Both the position numbers and the translations under genes were made by a program. Under the pieces are notes generated by a model. The model made no database searches. It was not told where the DNA came from and saw nothing but the letters and a program-made list of their open reading frames with translations. A DNA stretch of 46,453 nucleotides from an uncultured Oceanospirillaceae bacterium (lineage in GTDB: Bacteria; Pseudomonadota; Gammaproteobacteria; Pseudomonadales; Balneatricaceae), in NCBI GenBank assembly GCA_913057435.1, contig CAJXNY010000041.1:1-46453 (forward strand), in the 5' to 3' direction. Positions 1 to 9,210 of this stretch are shown one piece after another; the first letter of the stretch is position 1, and the number at the start of each line of letters is the position of its first letter.

Positions 1-44
1 CACTATCCTCTTCGTCGGCAGCGTCAGATGTGTATAAGAGACAG
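1..44. other. Illumina Nextera adapter with i5 index (artefact)
   Basis: These bases are library adapter, not genome. They read as CAC (the end of the P5 oligo), then TATCCTCT, which matches my memory of Nextera i5 index S503/N503, then TCGTCGGCAGCGTC and the 19-base transposon end AGATGTGTATAAGAGACAG. Genomic sequence begins at base 45. Translations that start in this stretch carry the familiar adapter peptide MCIRDR and should be ignored. Confidence 0.97.
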
Positions 45-2076
45 GTGCCTGTGCTGGCGTGGGTGCCTCTGCCTCTGCCTCTGCCTCTGCCTCTGCCTCG
101 TTGCCGGGCTGGGCGTGCGGGTTTGCAGCAACCGTTGTCAGCGCATCTGCCGCTGTTGCGGTGTCGGTGGCACTGATGTTGTTCGCTGGGGTGAGCAGCG
201 GGTTCAGCTGCTGCAGCATCCGCTGCCAGTTTTTGCGCCGGGGCCGGAGCCACTGTGCCAGCGCGATGGCGTCATGGCTGGCCTGGCTGAGCAGTGCCAG
301 CAGGGTGTGCAGGGCCTCGGCCAGTTGCAGCCGGTGCTGGGCCTGTTCAATGGCTTGCTGGCAGGGCTGGATGGCGCGCAGCCAGACGTGGGGCAGGCCT
401 GGCAGGGGCGCAGTTTTCAGCTCAGCGATCAAAGCCTGCTGATGACGCTGGAAATGCCGGTCGCTGCTGGCGCTGTCGATCGGCAGCTGTTGCAGCCGTG
501 TCAGCAGTCGGCCCAGCCAGCGGAGCGGTTCGCCGCTGGCTGGCCGGGTGTGGCTGGCCATGGCGTCAGTGCCCGTTGCCGAGGGGCTTGCCAGCCAGGC
601 AGCACACTGGTGCAGGCTGCTGGCCAGCGGGCAGGGCAGTTGTGGCCAGGCCAGCAGGTGGCGTATCAGCGCAGGCAGTTGCTGGTACAGCGAGCTGCGG
701 GCGAGGTCCGGTGCCAGGGCACCACCGGCCCGGGCAGAGCTGAGCGGGCTGGCCACCCAGGGACTGGCCGGGATATCGTGGTCCTGGTCAGTCAGCGAGT
801 CGATACGGGCGTGTACCGGCTGTGGCCAGGTGCCACTGGCCAGCGCCTGGCGTAGCCCCTGCAGGCGCTGATTACGCAATGTAACTGGCAGGCTGTGCTG
901 AGTCTCCAGCCAGGCTGACAGCTGGCGCTGCAGATCCGGGTTCAGGGTCTGGGCGGTCAGCAGCTGTTGCAGTTGCAGCTCCAGTGCTGGCGCTGAGCCG
1001 ACATCAGCCTGCTGGGTCAGGTAAGCGCGCAGCTGTTGCAGATCATGGGGCTGTTGCAGGTCTGGCCCGGCAGGCAGCGGCTGTGCTGCACTGGCCTGCA
1101 GCGGCTGACGGGTGGGCGCTGTGACGGCGGGGGATGCGCCTGCGGTACGGGGTGCCGTGCCGGGCGGGTTATCCGCTGGCGGGCCAGCCTGTTGCAGCCA
1201 GTGCTGTAATGCCTCGATGGCGGTCGCCAGTTCATCGCACTGTACCGGCAGGTAGGTACTGGCGTCGGGCGTGACTAAAGTTGCGTCAGCTCTGTCTGCC
1301 AGGGGGGGCGCTGTTGTCGCCATGACCTGAGCAGCCTGAGTGATGATGTCAGCCGCAGCGGTGGTGTCGTGGTTCGATACCGGGTGAGCCAGTCCGGCAG
1401 GCAGACAGGCCAGTCGGGCAAGCTGGCTGAGCAGAGGGCGCAGCAGGTTACGCAACGGGGCCGGGGCGTTGTCATCGAGCAGCGGTTTAAGCTGTTGTTG
1501 CAGCCGGGCCAGCTGTGGATGTAGCTGGCTCAGAGCGTGGCCCAGCGCCGGTTCGCTCAGGCCTGTCTGATGGCTCAGTGGACGCAGTGCGGCCAGCAGG
1601 TCATTAAGCAGGCGGCGAAGTACGCTGAGCCGGGCCAGGGGCAGCTGGTCCAGTATTGACGGTACGGCGGTCAGCGCTGCCGGAAGGCTATGCGTCCCGG
1701 TGGCAGCGGACGCCGCCTGATCGGCGGAGGTCAGCTGGTGTTGCTGGCTGTCTTCGACGGCCAGTGCAGTATGTTCCGGCGGCTGAGCGTTCAGGTGGCC
1801 CGGCGCGAGGGCCGGGTCCTGTGTCAGATAACCAAAGTAACGGTCCAGAGCCTGTTCCAGGCCCCGGTTAAAGCTGTCTTCCAGGGCGTGCGGGTCCAGC
1901 GCGGGCAGATTGAGCTGCAGTTCGCTGATACGCTGTTTGCTGATTCCCTCGGGTAACCGGTAACGGGCCAGGGTGTCACGCAGGCAGGCTTCCAGCCGCT
2001 GGCTGATTGATTCGGCCTGGCGGCTGTCGTTCAGTTTGAGGTTGAGGTCCAGCCGGCGGACCCGCCCGCCGCTCAT
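45..2076 (-). CDS. eCIS tape-measure protein (Afp14/Pvc14-like), C-terminus cut by contig end
   Basis: I read this frame by hand: it is open without a stop from the ATG at 2076 to the adapter, about 677 codons, and it runs off the left end. The start overlaps the stop of the upstream 152-residue gene, which indicates translational coupling. The N-terminus (MSGGRVRRLDLNLKL, then alternating hydrophobic residues and a second segment ISELQLNLPAL) resembles the opening of the CIS tape-measure family, where proteins start with an 'I-x-R-L-x-L-D-L' strand pair. The body is rich in Leu, Gln and Ala with many predicted helices, as expected for a tape measure that sets tube length and fills the tube lumen. 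The last visible part is Ala/Pro/Thr-rich and ends in an (Glu-Ala)n run encoded by a hexanucleotide repeat. Its place after the fibre gene matches the Afp13-Afp14 order. The assignment rests on gene order and N-terminal pattern. Confidence 0.8.
64..99. repeat. Hexanucleotide microsatellite (TGCCTC)x6
   Basis: Six perfect tandem copies of TGCCTC lie inside the tape-measure reading frame and encode an alternating Glu-Ala run on the minus strand. The unit is six bases, so slippage would keep the frame and change the protein by two residues per unit. The repeat is only 20 bases from the adapter junction and may have helped end the assembly here. Confidence 0.95.
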
Positions 2077-2531
2077 TTGCGCAGCTGCCGGATTTCGTTA
2101 GCGGCTTCGCGGTAGGCCTGGTAGCGGGGGTGTTGCGGGTCCTCGATGCCCAGGTTAATAAAGGCTTCTTCACAGCCTTCGTCCTGACGTTCACACCACA
2201 GCCGGATCAGCCGCCATGTTTCGGTGTCGTGGGCCAGGCTGGCACGGCGCTGCTGATGTTCCAGTGCGCTGGCGGCGGGCAGCTGGTGTACCCACTGGCC
2301 CTGGCTTTCGTTGACCACGGGCTGGCCCGCGCCGGTCGGCAGGGGCTGATACAGCTGGAACTGTACCTGGTCTTCCGGGTCGTTCAGCTGCCAGGGGGCA
2401 GGCTGACTGTCGGCGGCGGGTTCTACCCGTACCCAGAAGACGGAAGGGTTGCACAGGGAGTGGGGCTGATCGTGCAGACGTGCGCCCATAACGGTGCCGT
2501 TGGCACGGTTACAGCGAATATATTTGGCCAT
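2073..2531 (-). CDS. Conserved-looking 152-residue protein between fibre and tape measure
   Basis: This frame lies 90 bases after the giant fibre gene and overlaps the start of the tape-measure gene by four bases. An AGGA seven bases before the ATG supports the start MAKYIRCNRANGT. The protein is soluble, with no signal peptide or membrane segment. It has a Trp/Gln-rich middle and a C-terminal segment (about residues 105-152) rich in Arg, Glu and Tyr that ends in KLR-like basic residues. I do not recognise the family. Lying directly behind a fibre gene, it could be a fibre chaperone or a baseplate accessory protein, but no motif shows this. Function unassigned; the gene itself is well supported by spacing and coupling. 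Confidence 0.75.
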   Translation of the reverse strand: MAKYIRCNRANGTVMGARLHDQPHSLCNPSVFWVRVEPAADSQPAPWQLNDPEDQVQFQLYQPLPTGAGQPVVNESQGQWVHQLPAASALEHQQRRASLAHDTETWRLIRLWCERQDEGCEEAFINLGIEDPQHPRYQAYREAANEIRQLRK

Positions 2532-2621
2532 GGTTGGGTCCTGATTGTAAGAGGTTAGCGCCGGGTGGGGACGCGCCTGGCAACGGAGTCACCGTGCATA
2601 CCGTGCGCGTCCGGGGCGGGA

Positions 2622-5600
2622 TTACAGGTTGTCGGCGTTCCACACGCTGTTGGCAAAGCTCAGGCGTTTGCCGACATAGCTGCCGCGCCAGAAATGCTCC
2701 TCGCGGGCATCGCCACTCTGGTAATTGTTGGCGAAGATGTGGTGGAAGCCCGGGCTGGCCTGGTTGTGCAGCCAGTGGCCGTCACACCACAGATCAGCAC
2801 AGAAGCAGGCCGCGCCGCCCTTGTTGCCAGCGATACAGTGCTGGGCCAGCATACGGGCACGGTTACAGCGGTAGGCACCGCCGCCGCTGTTGCTGGCTTC
2901 GCAATACATCAGTTCCAGTTCGCTGTCATGACAGAACGCCGCACCACCGCCTTCGCGAGCGAAGCAGTCGTGGACGTTGAGGTGTGCCTCGTCCAGCCCG
3001 TACGCGCCGCCGCCGTTGATCATCGCTTTACAGCCACGAATATGTTCGGCGCGGATGTTGCGGGCGTTGTCGCCGTAGATACCGCCGCCGTTACCGGTGA
3101 CGAAATGGCCGACAATGTGGCAGTTGAGGGTACAGCGCTCGGCCCATTCCAGGCTGAAGGCACCGCCGTTGCCCGGCGCGTCTTTGGCCCCGCCATCGAA
3201 GGTCCAGCCTTCCATAACCACGCCGTGTACGGGCGCGTCTTCACTGCCGATCAGCTCGAACTTCAGTGATGGCTGGGCTTTCACCACCAGGGTGGTGTTG
3301 GGGTTGTAGCCGATGATGCTGACACCGTTCGGTACCCGCACGCTGTTTTTCAGCACATAGTGGCTGATACCCGGCCAGCTGTTGTCGGTGTTGAGCATTG
3401 GCGCACTGCCGCCCACCACAACGCCCGGGTTGAGACTGCCTTCACGCGGTGGCAGCAGGATGATGGTGGTGTAAGGGGCCAGGGTCTGGGTGACCAGACC
3501 GTTGCCGAAGATACGCTCGAAGTCGGCCTGGGTACGGATGGCGATGGTACGGCCACCGAAACCGAACGGCGAGGCGTAGGTATCGATGTAGGTTTTCACC
3601 GCCGCCTGGGAGGCCAGCGCCTCATCGGTGCTGTTAAGGCCACCGAGTAACGGGTCGGTATCAACGCGGTCGATTATCTGGCCGTTGGCGAACGTAACCG
3701 GGCCGCCAATGCTGATGCCCTGGCTGAGGGTGGTGTAACCGGAGACGGTCGCATCGCCCTGCAGCTGGACCTGTTTGGCGACGGTCAGTTCACCAAGGAT
3801 ATGGCTGTTGCCGCCAGCGCTGAAGGCCTGTTCAACGATCATGCTGCCTTTGTGCTGGCTGTGACCGCCGACCACCTGACCGCCCTGGAAGATGGCATCG
3901 CCACCGAGCTGCAGGTTGCCGTCGATGCGGCCGTCGCTGTCGACTGACAGATCGCCGTTGATCTGGCTGCTGCCGTTGATATCGCAGTCGCCTGCGATGG
4001 CGGCATGGCCGTTGAGGCTCAGATTGCCATCGATACGGGTGCTGTCGGTGATATGGGTTTCACCGTCGATGGTGACGGCGATGTCGTCATCACCGGCGAC
4101 GAAGGTCACCCCGCTGCGGGTGTTAAGGGTGCCGGACAGTTCCAGATCACCGTCGACTTTAACCTTGCCGCTGACCGCCAGCGCCAGCGCGTCTTCGCTG
4201 CTGTTTTCGATGGTGAGGGTTTTCTTCATCAGCGTGTCGCCGTCGAAGGTACTCTCACTCTCGGCCTGGAAGCTGCCGCCGACGGAGGCGTTGCCCCAGA
4301 TTTCGGCGTTCTTCTGCAGGTAGCTGTCGCCTTTGGCACGCAGGGTACTTTGCACCGTGGCGCGGTTGTGGATGTTCAGTGCGCCTTCAACGGTGTGGTC
4401 ACCACTGATGGTGGCATCGCCACGGACCCGCAGGGCGGTGGCTTCGTCTTCTGCCGGGGTGATCTCCAGGCCGCCGTCCATGCTGGCTTTGCCATGCACA
4501 TCCAGCGCCTGTTCGATTTGCAGATCACCGGTAATGGCAGCGTGGCCACTGACGGTGAGCTGGTTATCGCCGAGGATACCGCCGCCCAGACCGACCTGAC
4601 CATCGCTGGTCAGCTGGCCGTTGAGGTGCTGATCACCGCTGATCTGCAGTTTTTCGCCGTCCAGGACAATGTTGCCCTGCACGCTCAGATCACCGCCGAT
4701 GGCGGCGTAGCCGGTAACGTCCAGATCTTTTTCCAGCACCGTGTCGTCAGCTACGCGCAGGCTGGCGCCCAGCTCGGTTGCGCCCTGGCTGTGCAGAGTG
4801 CCCTCCAGCTGGGTGTTGCCGCCAACACTGAGGGTGCCTTCCAGCCGGGTGTCATCGCCGACGTTGAGGGTCTGCTCGATGGTGCTGCCACCACTGACGC
4901 TGAGGAAGTCACGCACCCGTGCCATGCCCTGTACGTTGAGGCTGCCGTTATGCTGGCTGTCGCCGCTGACGGTCAGTGCGGTGGCACTGGTCGCGGGTGC
5001 GTCCAGGGTCAGGCCGCTGTTCAGGTGTGCGCTACCGTCGATCTGTACTGCGCTGTGGAAGGTCGTGTCGCCGGTGATGTCGGTTTCACCATGCACCGTC
5101 AGCTGTCTGATCTTGCCGGTGTCGCTGTTGATGGCGCGTTCGCCGTCGCCGATCAGCAGGGTTTTGCCGATCTCGCTGTCGCCTTCGACCTGGCTGTCAC
5201 CCTGCACCCGCAGATCGTCGGTGACGTTAAGGTCATCCGAGATCAGCATGTCAGCATCAACACAGAACTGGCCGTTGATACGGGCGTTGCCGTTAACAGT
5301 AAGGGCGTTGCTGTCGTCCTGACCCGGTTCCAGACTGACAGTCAGGCCGTTGTCGACGCTGGCACTGCCTTCGGTATGGCTGTTGCCGGAGACGATCAGC
5401 GCCTGGCCGCTGGCATCGGCATTGACCACCGACAGGGTGCGTTGCACGGTGGCCCCGCCATGCAGTTCGGTTTCGCCGTTGACGCTCAGGCCGGTGCCTG
5501 CCTCGTCGGCGTTGCCGACGGTAAGGATACCGCTGACATCGATGTTGCCCTGGATATCGGCGCTGCCGTGGGCGATCAGGGCGGCGTTGTTGCTGCCATC

Positions 5601-8600
5601 CTGATAGCCAGCGACTTCCAGTGCGCCGGTCACACTGGCATGGCCCTGCACGTCCAGCGCGGTCTCGGCGCTGTCGGTGTTGCTGACCCGCAGGGTTTTC
5701 TCGACCGTGGCGCTGGCTTTAAACAGCGCGCTGTCGTCGACGGTCAGGCTGTTGGTCACGCTGTGACCGCTAACAGTCAGGGTATCGGTTTCGGTGCCGT
5801 CGCTGACGGCCAGGCCGCCGCTGTCGATGACAGCATGGCCAGTGATCTGCAGCGCGGTGTCGGCGCTGTCGTTGTTACGCACCGTCAGGGTGGTGCCGAC
5901 GTCAGCACTGCCCGCCAGCGTACTGTGACCGCCGATGTTCAGGTTGCTGTCGCTGCTCAGCGGGCCGGTGGTGGCCAGCGCGCCGTCGATATCGGCGCGG
6001 CCGGTCACGACCATCGCCTGGTCATCACAGCTGTCGTTTTCAACGCTCAGCTGCTGCTGTACGGTGGCACCGGTTTCGCTGCGCAGGTGGCCGCGAATCA
6101 GGCTGTCGCCACAGACCGTCAGCTGCTGATCAGTGGCGGCGTCACCGCCGACCGCCAGCACGTTGTCGATGCGGCCGTCGCCACGGATATGACCGTTGCC
6201 GTCGACCACCAGATCACCGTCGAACTGACCGTTACCGCTGATGCTGGCATTGCCGGCGACGTTGAGGGTTTCGTCGATACGGACGTGGCCACGGGCGTGA
6301 ATGGCTTCGTCACCGACCAGGCTGCCTTCAACCACCAGGCCCTGTTCGATGGTCGCCTGACCGCCGATCAGAGCGTTGTTCGCCAGGCTCAGGTCACCGC
6401 TGATATGGCTGTCGCCATCGACGGTCAGCTGCTGGCCGGGCAGGGCCGGGCCGCCGATCGCCAGGGTGTCGCTGATGCGGGTGTGGCCATCAAGCTCGCT
6501 GTCGCCGGTCAGGCTAAGTACGGTGTCGTTGGCGGTGTCGATGCTGCCCAGTACCAGCTGTTCACTGACCCGGGCGATGCCGTGGGCGTGCAGGGCGTCA
6601 ACGCCTGCGGCGCTGTCACCGTGGCTGTCCAGACCCGCCGCGATGGTGGCGTGGCCCTGGTGGCTGAGCGCGCCGGTCAGGCGGCTGTCGCCGCTGACGG
6701 TGAAGGCCATGCCTGGCACGGCGTCACCGCCAACACTCAGTTGCTGTTCGACCTGAGCGCTACCGGCAAACTGGCTGTCGCCATCGGTGCTGAGCACGGT
6801 CTGGTTACGGGTCAGTTCGCTGCCCAGTTGCAGGTGGGTGCTGATATCAGCTTTGCCGTCGGCCATCAGGGCCATCTGCTCGGCATTGCTGCCCAGCACC
6901 AGGCCCTGGGTGATTTCACCGGCACCGTGGATTTTGCTCTGGCCGGTCACCGACAGGGCCAGTTCGGCGCCGTCGCTGTTTTCAACCTGCAGGGTGCGTT
7001 CCAGCCGGGCATCACCACTGAGGGTGCTGTCGCCGGTCACGGCCAGGGTGCCGCTCAGTGCGCCATCGCCATTCAGTTGCAGATGACCGTCCAGCTGGCT
7101 GTTGCCGCTGATATGGGCGGCCAGTGCCTGGTCGTTGCTGTTGGCAACGCGCAGCTGGCTGTCAATCCAGGTAAAGCCATCCAGTCGGCTTTTACCGGCA
7201 ACCTGCAGCGCGGTGTGGTCCGGGTCGGTGACCCGGTTGACCAGCAGGCCGTCGGTGACGGTGGTGCCGCCCACCAGACTTGAAGTGCCTGTGACGCTGA
7301 ACTGCTGCTCAACGCTGGCACCCTGGCGGACAGTCAGGCTGCCATCAATGCCGGTATTGCCTTTGATCTGTGCATTGGCGCTGAGGGTCAGGTTGCCGTC
7401 CAGCAGGCTGTTGCCCGCGACCTGGAAGGCGGTGTCGGCGCTGGCGCTGTTGTGGACGTTCAGCACCTGGCTGATCTCGGTGTTACCGATCAGCTGGCTG
7501 TTACCCGCGACCTGCAGCGCAACCTCGGCCGCGTTGCTGTTGGCGATCGCCAGGGTCTGTTGCAGCAGGCTGTTGCCGCTAACCGTCAGGCTGTCAGTAA
7601 GGCGGGTCTGGCCGCCGACCGTCAGCGTCTCGGTGACAGCGGCCGTCGCGTTGACCTGCAACGGGCCATCCAGCGTGCTGTGACCGGTGACGTTCAGCGC
7701 AGCATTCAGCTGGGCATCGCCCCGCAGTTCACTGCGGCCCTCAACGGTGAGGGCGGCATCGCTACCGCTGTGGGTTACCGCCAGCATGCCGCTGACGTCG
7801 GTGTTATCCAGTGCGCTGTGACCGTGTACCTGCAGCGCGTGTTCGGCGCTGGCGTTGTTGTGTACGGTGAGGGCGTGCTGTACCTCGGCGTCATTCAGGC
7901 GGCTGTGGCCATCAACACTGAGGTTGTTATCAATCTGCGCACTGTCGGCCAGGGTCAGACTGGCGCTGGCGTGGATGTCACCCTGCACGTTCAGTGCCAC
8001 GGCGGCGCTGTTTTCGTTGAGGACGTTGAGGCTGTTGTGGATCCGGCCTTCGCCGCCGATGTCGAGATTGCCATCGCTGTCCAGATCGCCGGTTACGCTG
8101 AGGTTGCCCGCCAGCTGGCTGTCGCCCTGCACGCCGAACATCACCCCGGCAATCGGGTTGGTGCCCACATGCAGACGCTGTTCCAGCCGGGTTTCGCCGT
8201 TCACGTTGAGGCGGCCTTCGACGGCCAGTGCTTCGTTGTCGGTGACACCCTGGCGCACGCTGAGGCGGCGTTCCAGGGTGGCGTTACCCACCACGTGTAT
8301 CTCGCCTTTAACCACCGCATCGCGGTTGCTGGTCAGCGGCGCATCGAGGGTGATGGCACTGGCGCTGGCCTGCAGCCAGGGCGTGCCATCAGACGATTCG
8401 ATGCGCAGGGCATCGTTGGTGGCCGGGGTTTTGACATGCAGGGCCGCCTGCGGTGCCGGGGTGCCCAGGCCGGTGAAGCCTTTGCTGTCGATGATAAACG
8501 GGGTCAGATCGTTGTGCTGATCGTCGACTCGCAGTGCCGGGCCGTCGCCGTTGTGGCTCAGGTGCAGGCGGGCGTCCGGGTTGGCATTACCCAGCCCCAG

Positions 8601-9200
8601 CGCACCGTTGCTGCGCAGCATCAGATGGCTGTCACCGTTAGGGTTGGTGATCGCCAGGCTGTCGCCGTCCAGTGCCCCGCGCGCCAGGCTGATCAGCGGG
8701 CCGGCGGCGCTGTTGCTGATGTTCAGCCGTTCGCCCACCTGCAGACCCTGCTCCAGCCGGGTCTCGCCGTCGACCTGTAACGTGCCGGTAATATGGCTGT
8801 TGCCCGCCCGCAGACTTTGCCCGCTGGCATCGGTGCCGCGCAGCTGCAGGCTGTCAACCTGCAGCTGGCCAGCACTGACGTTAGCCAGCGTGGTGTCCCC
8901 CGCGACCAGTGGGCCCTGAACCGTCACCTGGTCCGTGTCCAGCGTGCTGCTGCGCAGCTCGCCGGTCAGGCTCAGGTTACCACTGACCGTGGCGTTGCCG
9001 GTGATCGCGACCGGGTTGTGCAGCTGGATCTCGGCACCGGCGAGCGGTGCGTTGATGATGACATTGCGGTCGTCATCCAGGGCGATACCATCATCGCGCT
9101 GGTTGAGGCTGGATTCGATCAGTTCGGCGAAACTGGCACCGGTCGGGATAGCATTATCCGCAAACAGGTTTTCCAGTTCCGCTCTTGTTTTCTTGGCCAT
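2622..9200 (-). CDS. Giant repetitive tail fibre, 2192 residues, with C-terminal beta-helix
   Basis: This is the likely host-contact fibre, in the Afp13 position between baseplate and tape measure. The start is supported by AAGGA seven bases before the ATG. The N-terminal ~40 residues (MAKKTRAELENLFADNAIPT, then a FAELIESSLNQ helix) resemble the N-terminus of the fibre at 44429-45676 and probably form the attachment domain. From about residue 50 to 1850 the chain is built of dozens of degenerate repeats of roughly 20 residues, of the type L-x-V-x-G-x-S-x-L-x-G, many extended by an NxDSAxxALQVxG insert. This pattern suits a long beta-rich trimeric shaft. A junction near residue 1850-1880 leads to a C-terminal domain with strand-turn repeats rich in GGGAY/GGGIYG and in Cys and His, resembling a right-handed parallel beta-helix (pectin-lyase type). 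There is no signal peptide. The length far exceeds usual eCIS fibres. Receptor and enzymatic activity are unknown. Confidence 0.85.
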   Translation of the reverse strand: MAKKTRAELENLFADNAIPTGASFAELIESSLNQRDDGIALDDDRNVIINAPLAGAEIQLHNPVAITGNATVSGNLSLTGELRSSTLDTDQVTVQGPLVAGDTTLANVSAGQLQVDSLQLRGTDASGQSLRAGNSHITGTLQVDGETRLEQGLQVGERLNISNSAAGPLISLARGALDGDSLAITNPNGDSHLMLRSNGALGLGNANPDARLHLSHNGDGPALRVDDQHNDLTPFIIDSKGFTGLGTPAPQAALHVKTPATNDALRIESSDGTPWLQASASAITLDAPLTSNRDAVVKGEIHVVGNATLERRLSVRQGVTDNEALAVEGRLNVNGETRLEQRLHVGTNPIAGVMFGVQGDSQLAGNLSVTGDLDSDGNLDIGGEGRIHNSLNVLNENSAAVALNVQGDIHASASLTLADSAQIDNNLSVDGHSRLNDAEVQHALTVHNNASAEHALQVHGHSALDNTDVSGMLAVTHSGSDAALTVEGRSELRGDAQLNAALNVTGHSTLDGPLQVNATAAVTETLTVGGQTRLTDSLTVSGNSLLQQTLAIANSNAAEVALQVAGNSQLIGNTEISQVLNVHNSASADTAFQVAGNSLLDGNLTLSANAQIKGNTGIDGSLTVRQGASVEQQFSVTGTSSLVGGTTVTDGLLVNRVTDPDHTALQVAGKSRLDGFTWIDSQLRVANSNDQALAAHISGNSQLDGHLQLNGDGALSGTLAVTGDSTLSGDARLERTLQVENSDGAELALSVTGQSKIHGAGEITQGLVLGSNAEQMALMADGKADISTHLQLGSELTRNQTVLSTDGDSQFAGSAQVEQQLSVGGDAVPGMAFTVSGDSRLTGALSHQGHATIAAGLDSHGDSAAGVDALHAHGIARVSEQLVLGSIDTANDTVLSLTGDSELDGHTRISDTLAIGGPALPGQQLTVDGDSHISGDLSLANNALIGGQATIEQGLVVEGSLVGDEAIHARGHVRIDETLNVAGNASISGNGQFDGDLVVDGNGHIRGDGRIDNVLAVGGDAATDQQLTVCGDSLIRGHLRSETGATVQQQLSVENDSCDDQAMVVTGRADIDGALATTGPLSSDSNLNIGGHSTLAGSADVGTTLTVRNNDSADTALQITGHAVIDSGGLAVSDGTETDTLTVSGHSVTNSLTVDDSALFKASATVEKTLRVSNTDSAETALDVQGHASVTGALEVAGYQDGSNNAALIAHGSADIQGNIDVSGILTVGNADEAGTGLSVNGETELHGGATVQRTLSVVNADASGQALIVSGNSHTEGSASVDNGLTVSLEPGQDDSNALTVNGNARINGQFCVDADMLISDDLNVTDDLRVQGDSQVEGDSEIGKTLLIGDGERAINSDTGKIRQLTVHGETDITGDTTFHSAVQIDGSAHLNSGLTLDAPATSATALTVSGDSQHNGSLNVQGMARVRDFLSVSGGSTIEQTLNVGDDTRLEGTLSVGGNTQLEGTLHSQGATELGASLRVADDTVLEKDLDVTGYAAIGGDLSVQGNIVLDGEKLQISGDQHLNGQLTSDGQVGLGGGILGDNQLTVSGHAAITGDLQIEQALDVHGKASMDGGLEITPAEDEATALRVRGDATISGDHTVEGALNIHNRATVQSTLRAKGDSYLQKNAEIWGNASVGGSFQAESESTFDGDTLMKKTLTIENSSEDALALAVSGKVKVDGDLELSGTLNTRSGVTFVAGDDDIAVTIDGETHITDSTRIDGNLSLNGHAAIAGDCDINGSSQINGDLSVDSDGRIDGNLQLGGDAIFQGGQVVGGHSQHKGSMIVEQAFSAGGNSHILGELTVAKQVQLQGDATVSGYTTLSQGISIGGPVTFANGQIIDRVDTDPLLGGLNSTDEALASQAAVKTYIDTYASPFGFGGRTIAIRTQADFERIFGNGLVTQTLAPYTTIILLPPREGSLNPGVVVGGSAPMLNTDNSWPGISHYVLKNSVRVPNGVSIIGYNPNTTLVVKAQPSLKFELIGSEDAPVHGVVMEGWTFDGGAKDAPGNGGAFSLEWAERCTLNCHIVGHFVTGNGGGIYGDNARNIRAEHIRGCKAMINGGGAYGLDEAHLNVHDCFAREGGGAAFCHDSELELMYCEASNSGGGAYRCNRARMLAQHCIAGNKGGAACFCADLWCDGHWLHNQASPGFHHIFANNYQSGDAREEHFWRGSYVGKRLSFANSVWNADNL

Positions 9201-9210
9201 GGTTCAGTCC

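Noticed and set aside
28-855. Plus-strand frame starting MCIRDR
   Set aside because: The start is in adapter sequence and the rest is antisense to the tape-measure gene.
4005-7283. 1092-codon open frame on the plus strand, opposite the giant fibre
   Set aside because: It is the antisense image of a repetitive, GC-rich gene; composition is repetitive in step with the fibre repeats, and no ribosome site precedes it.
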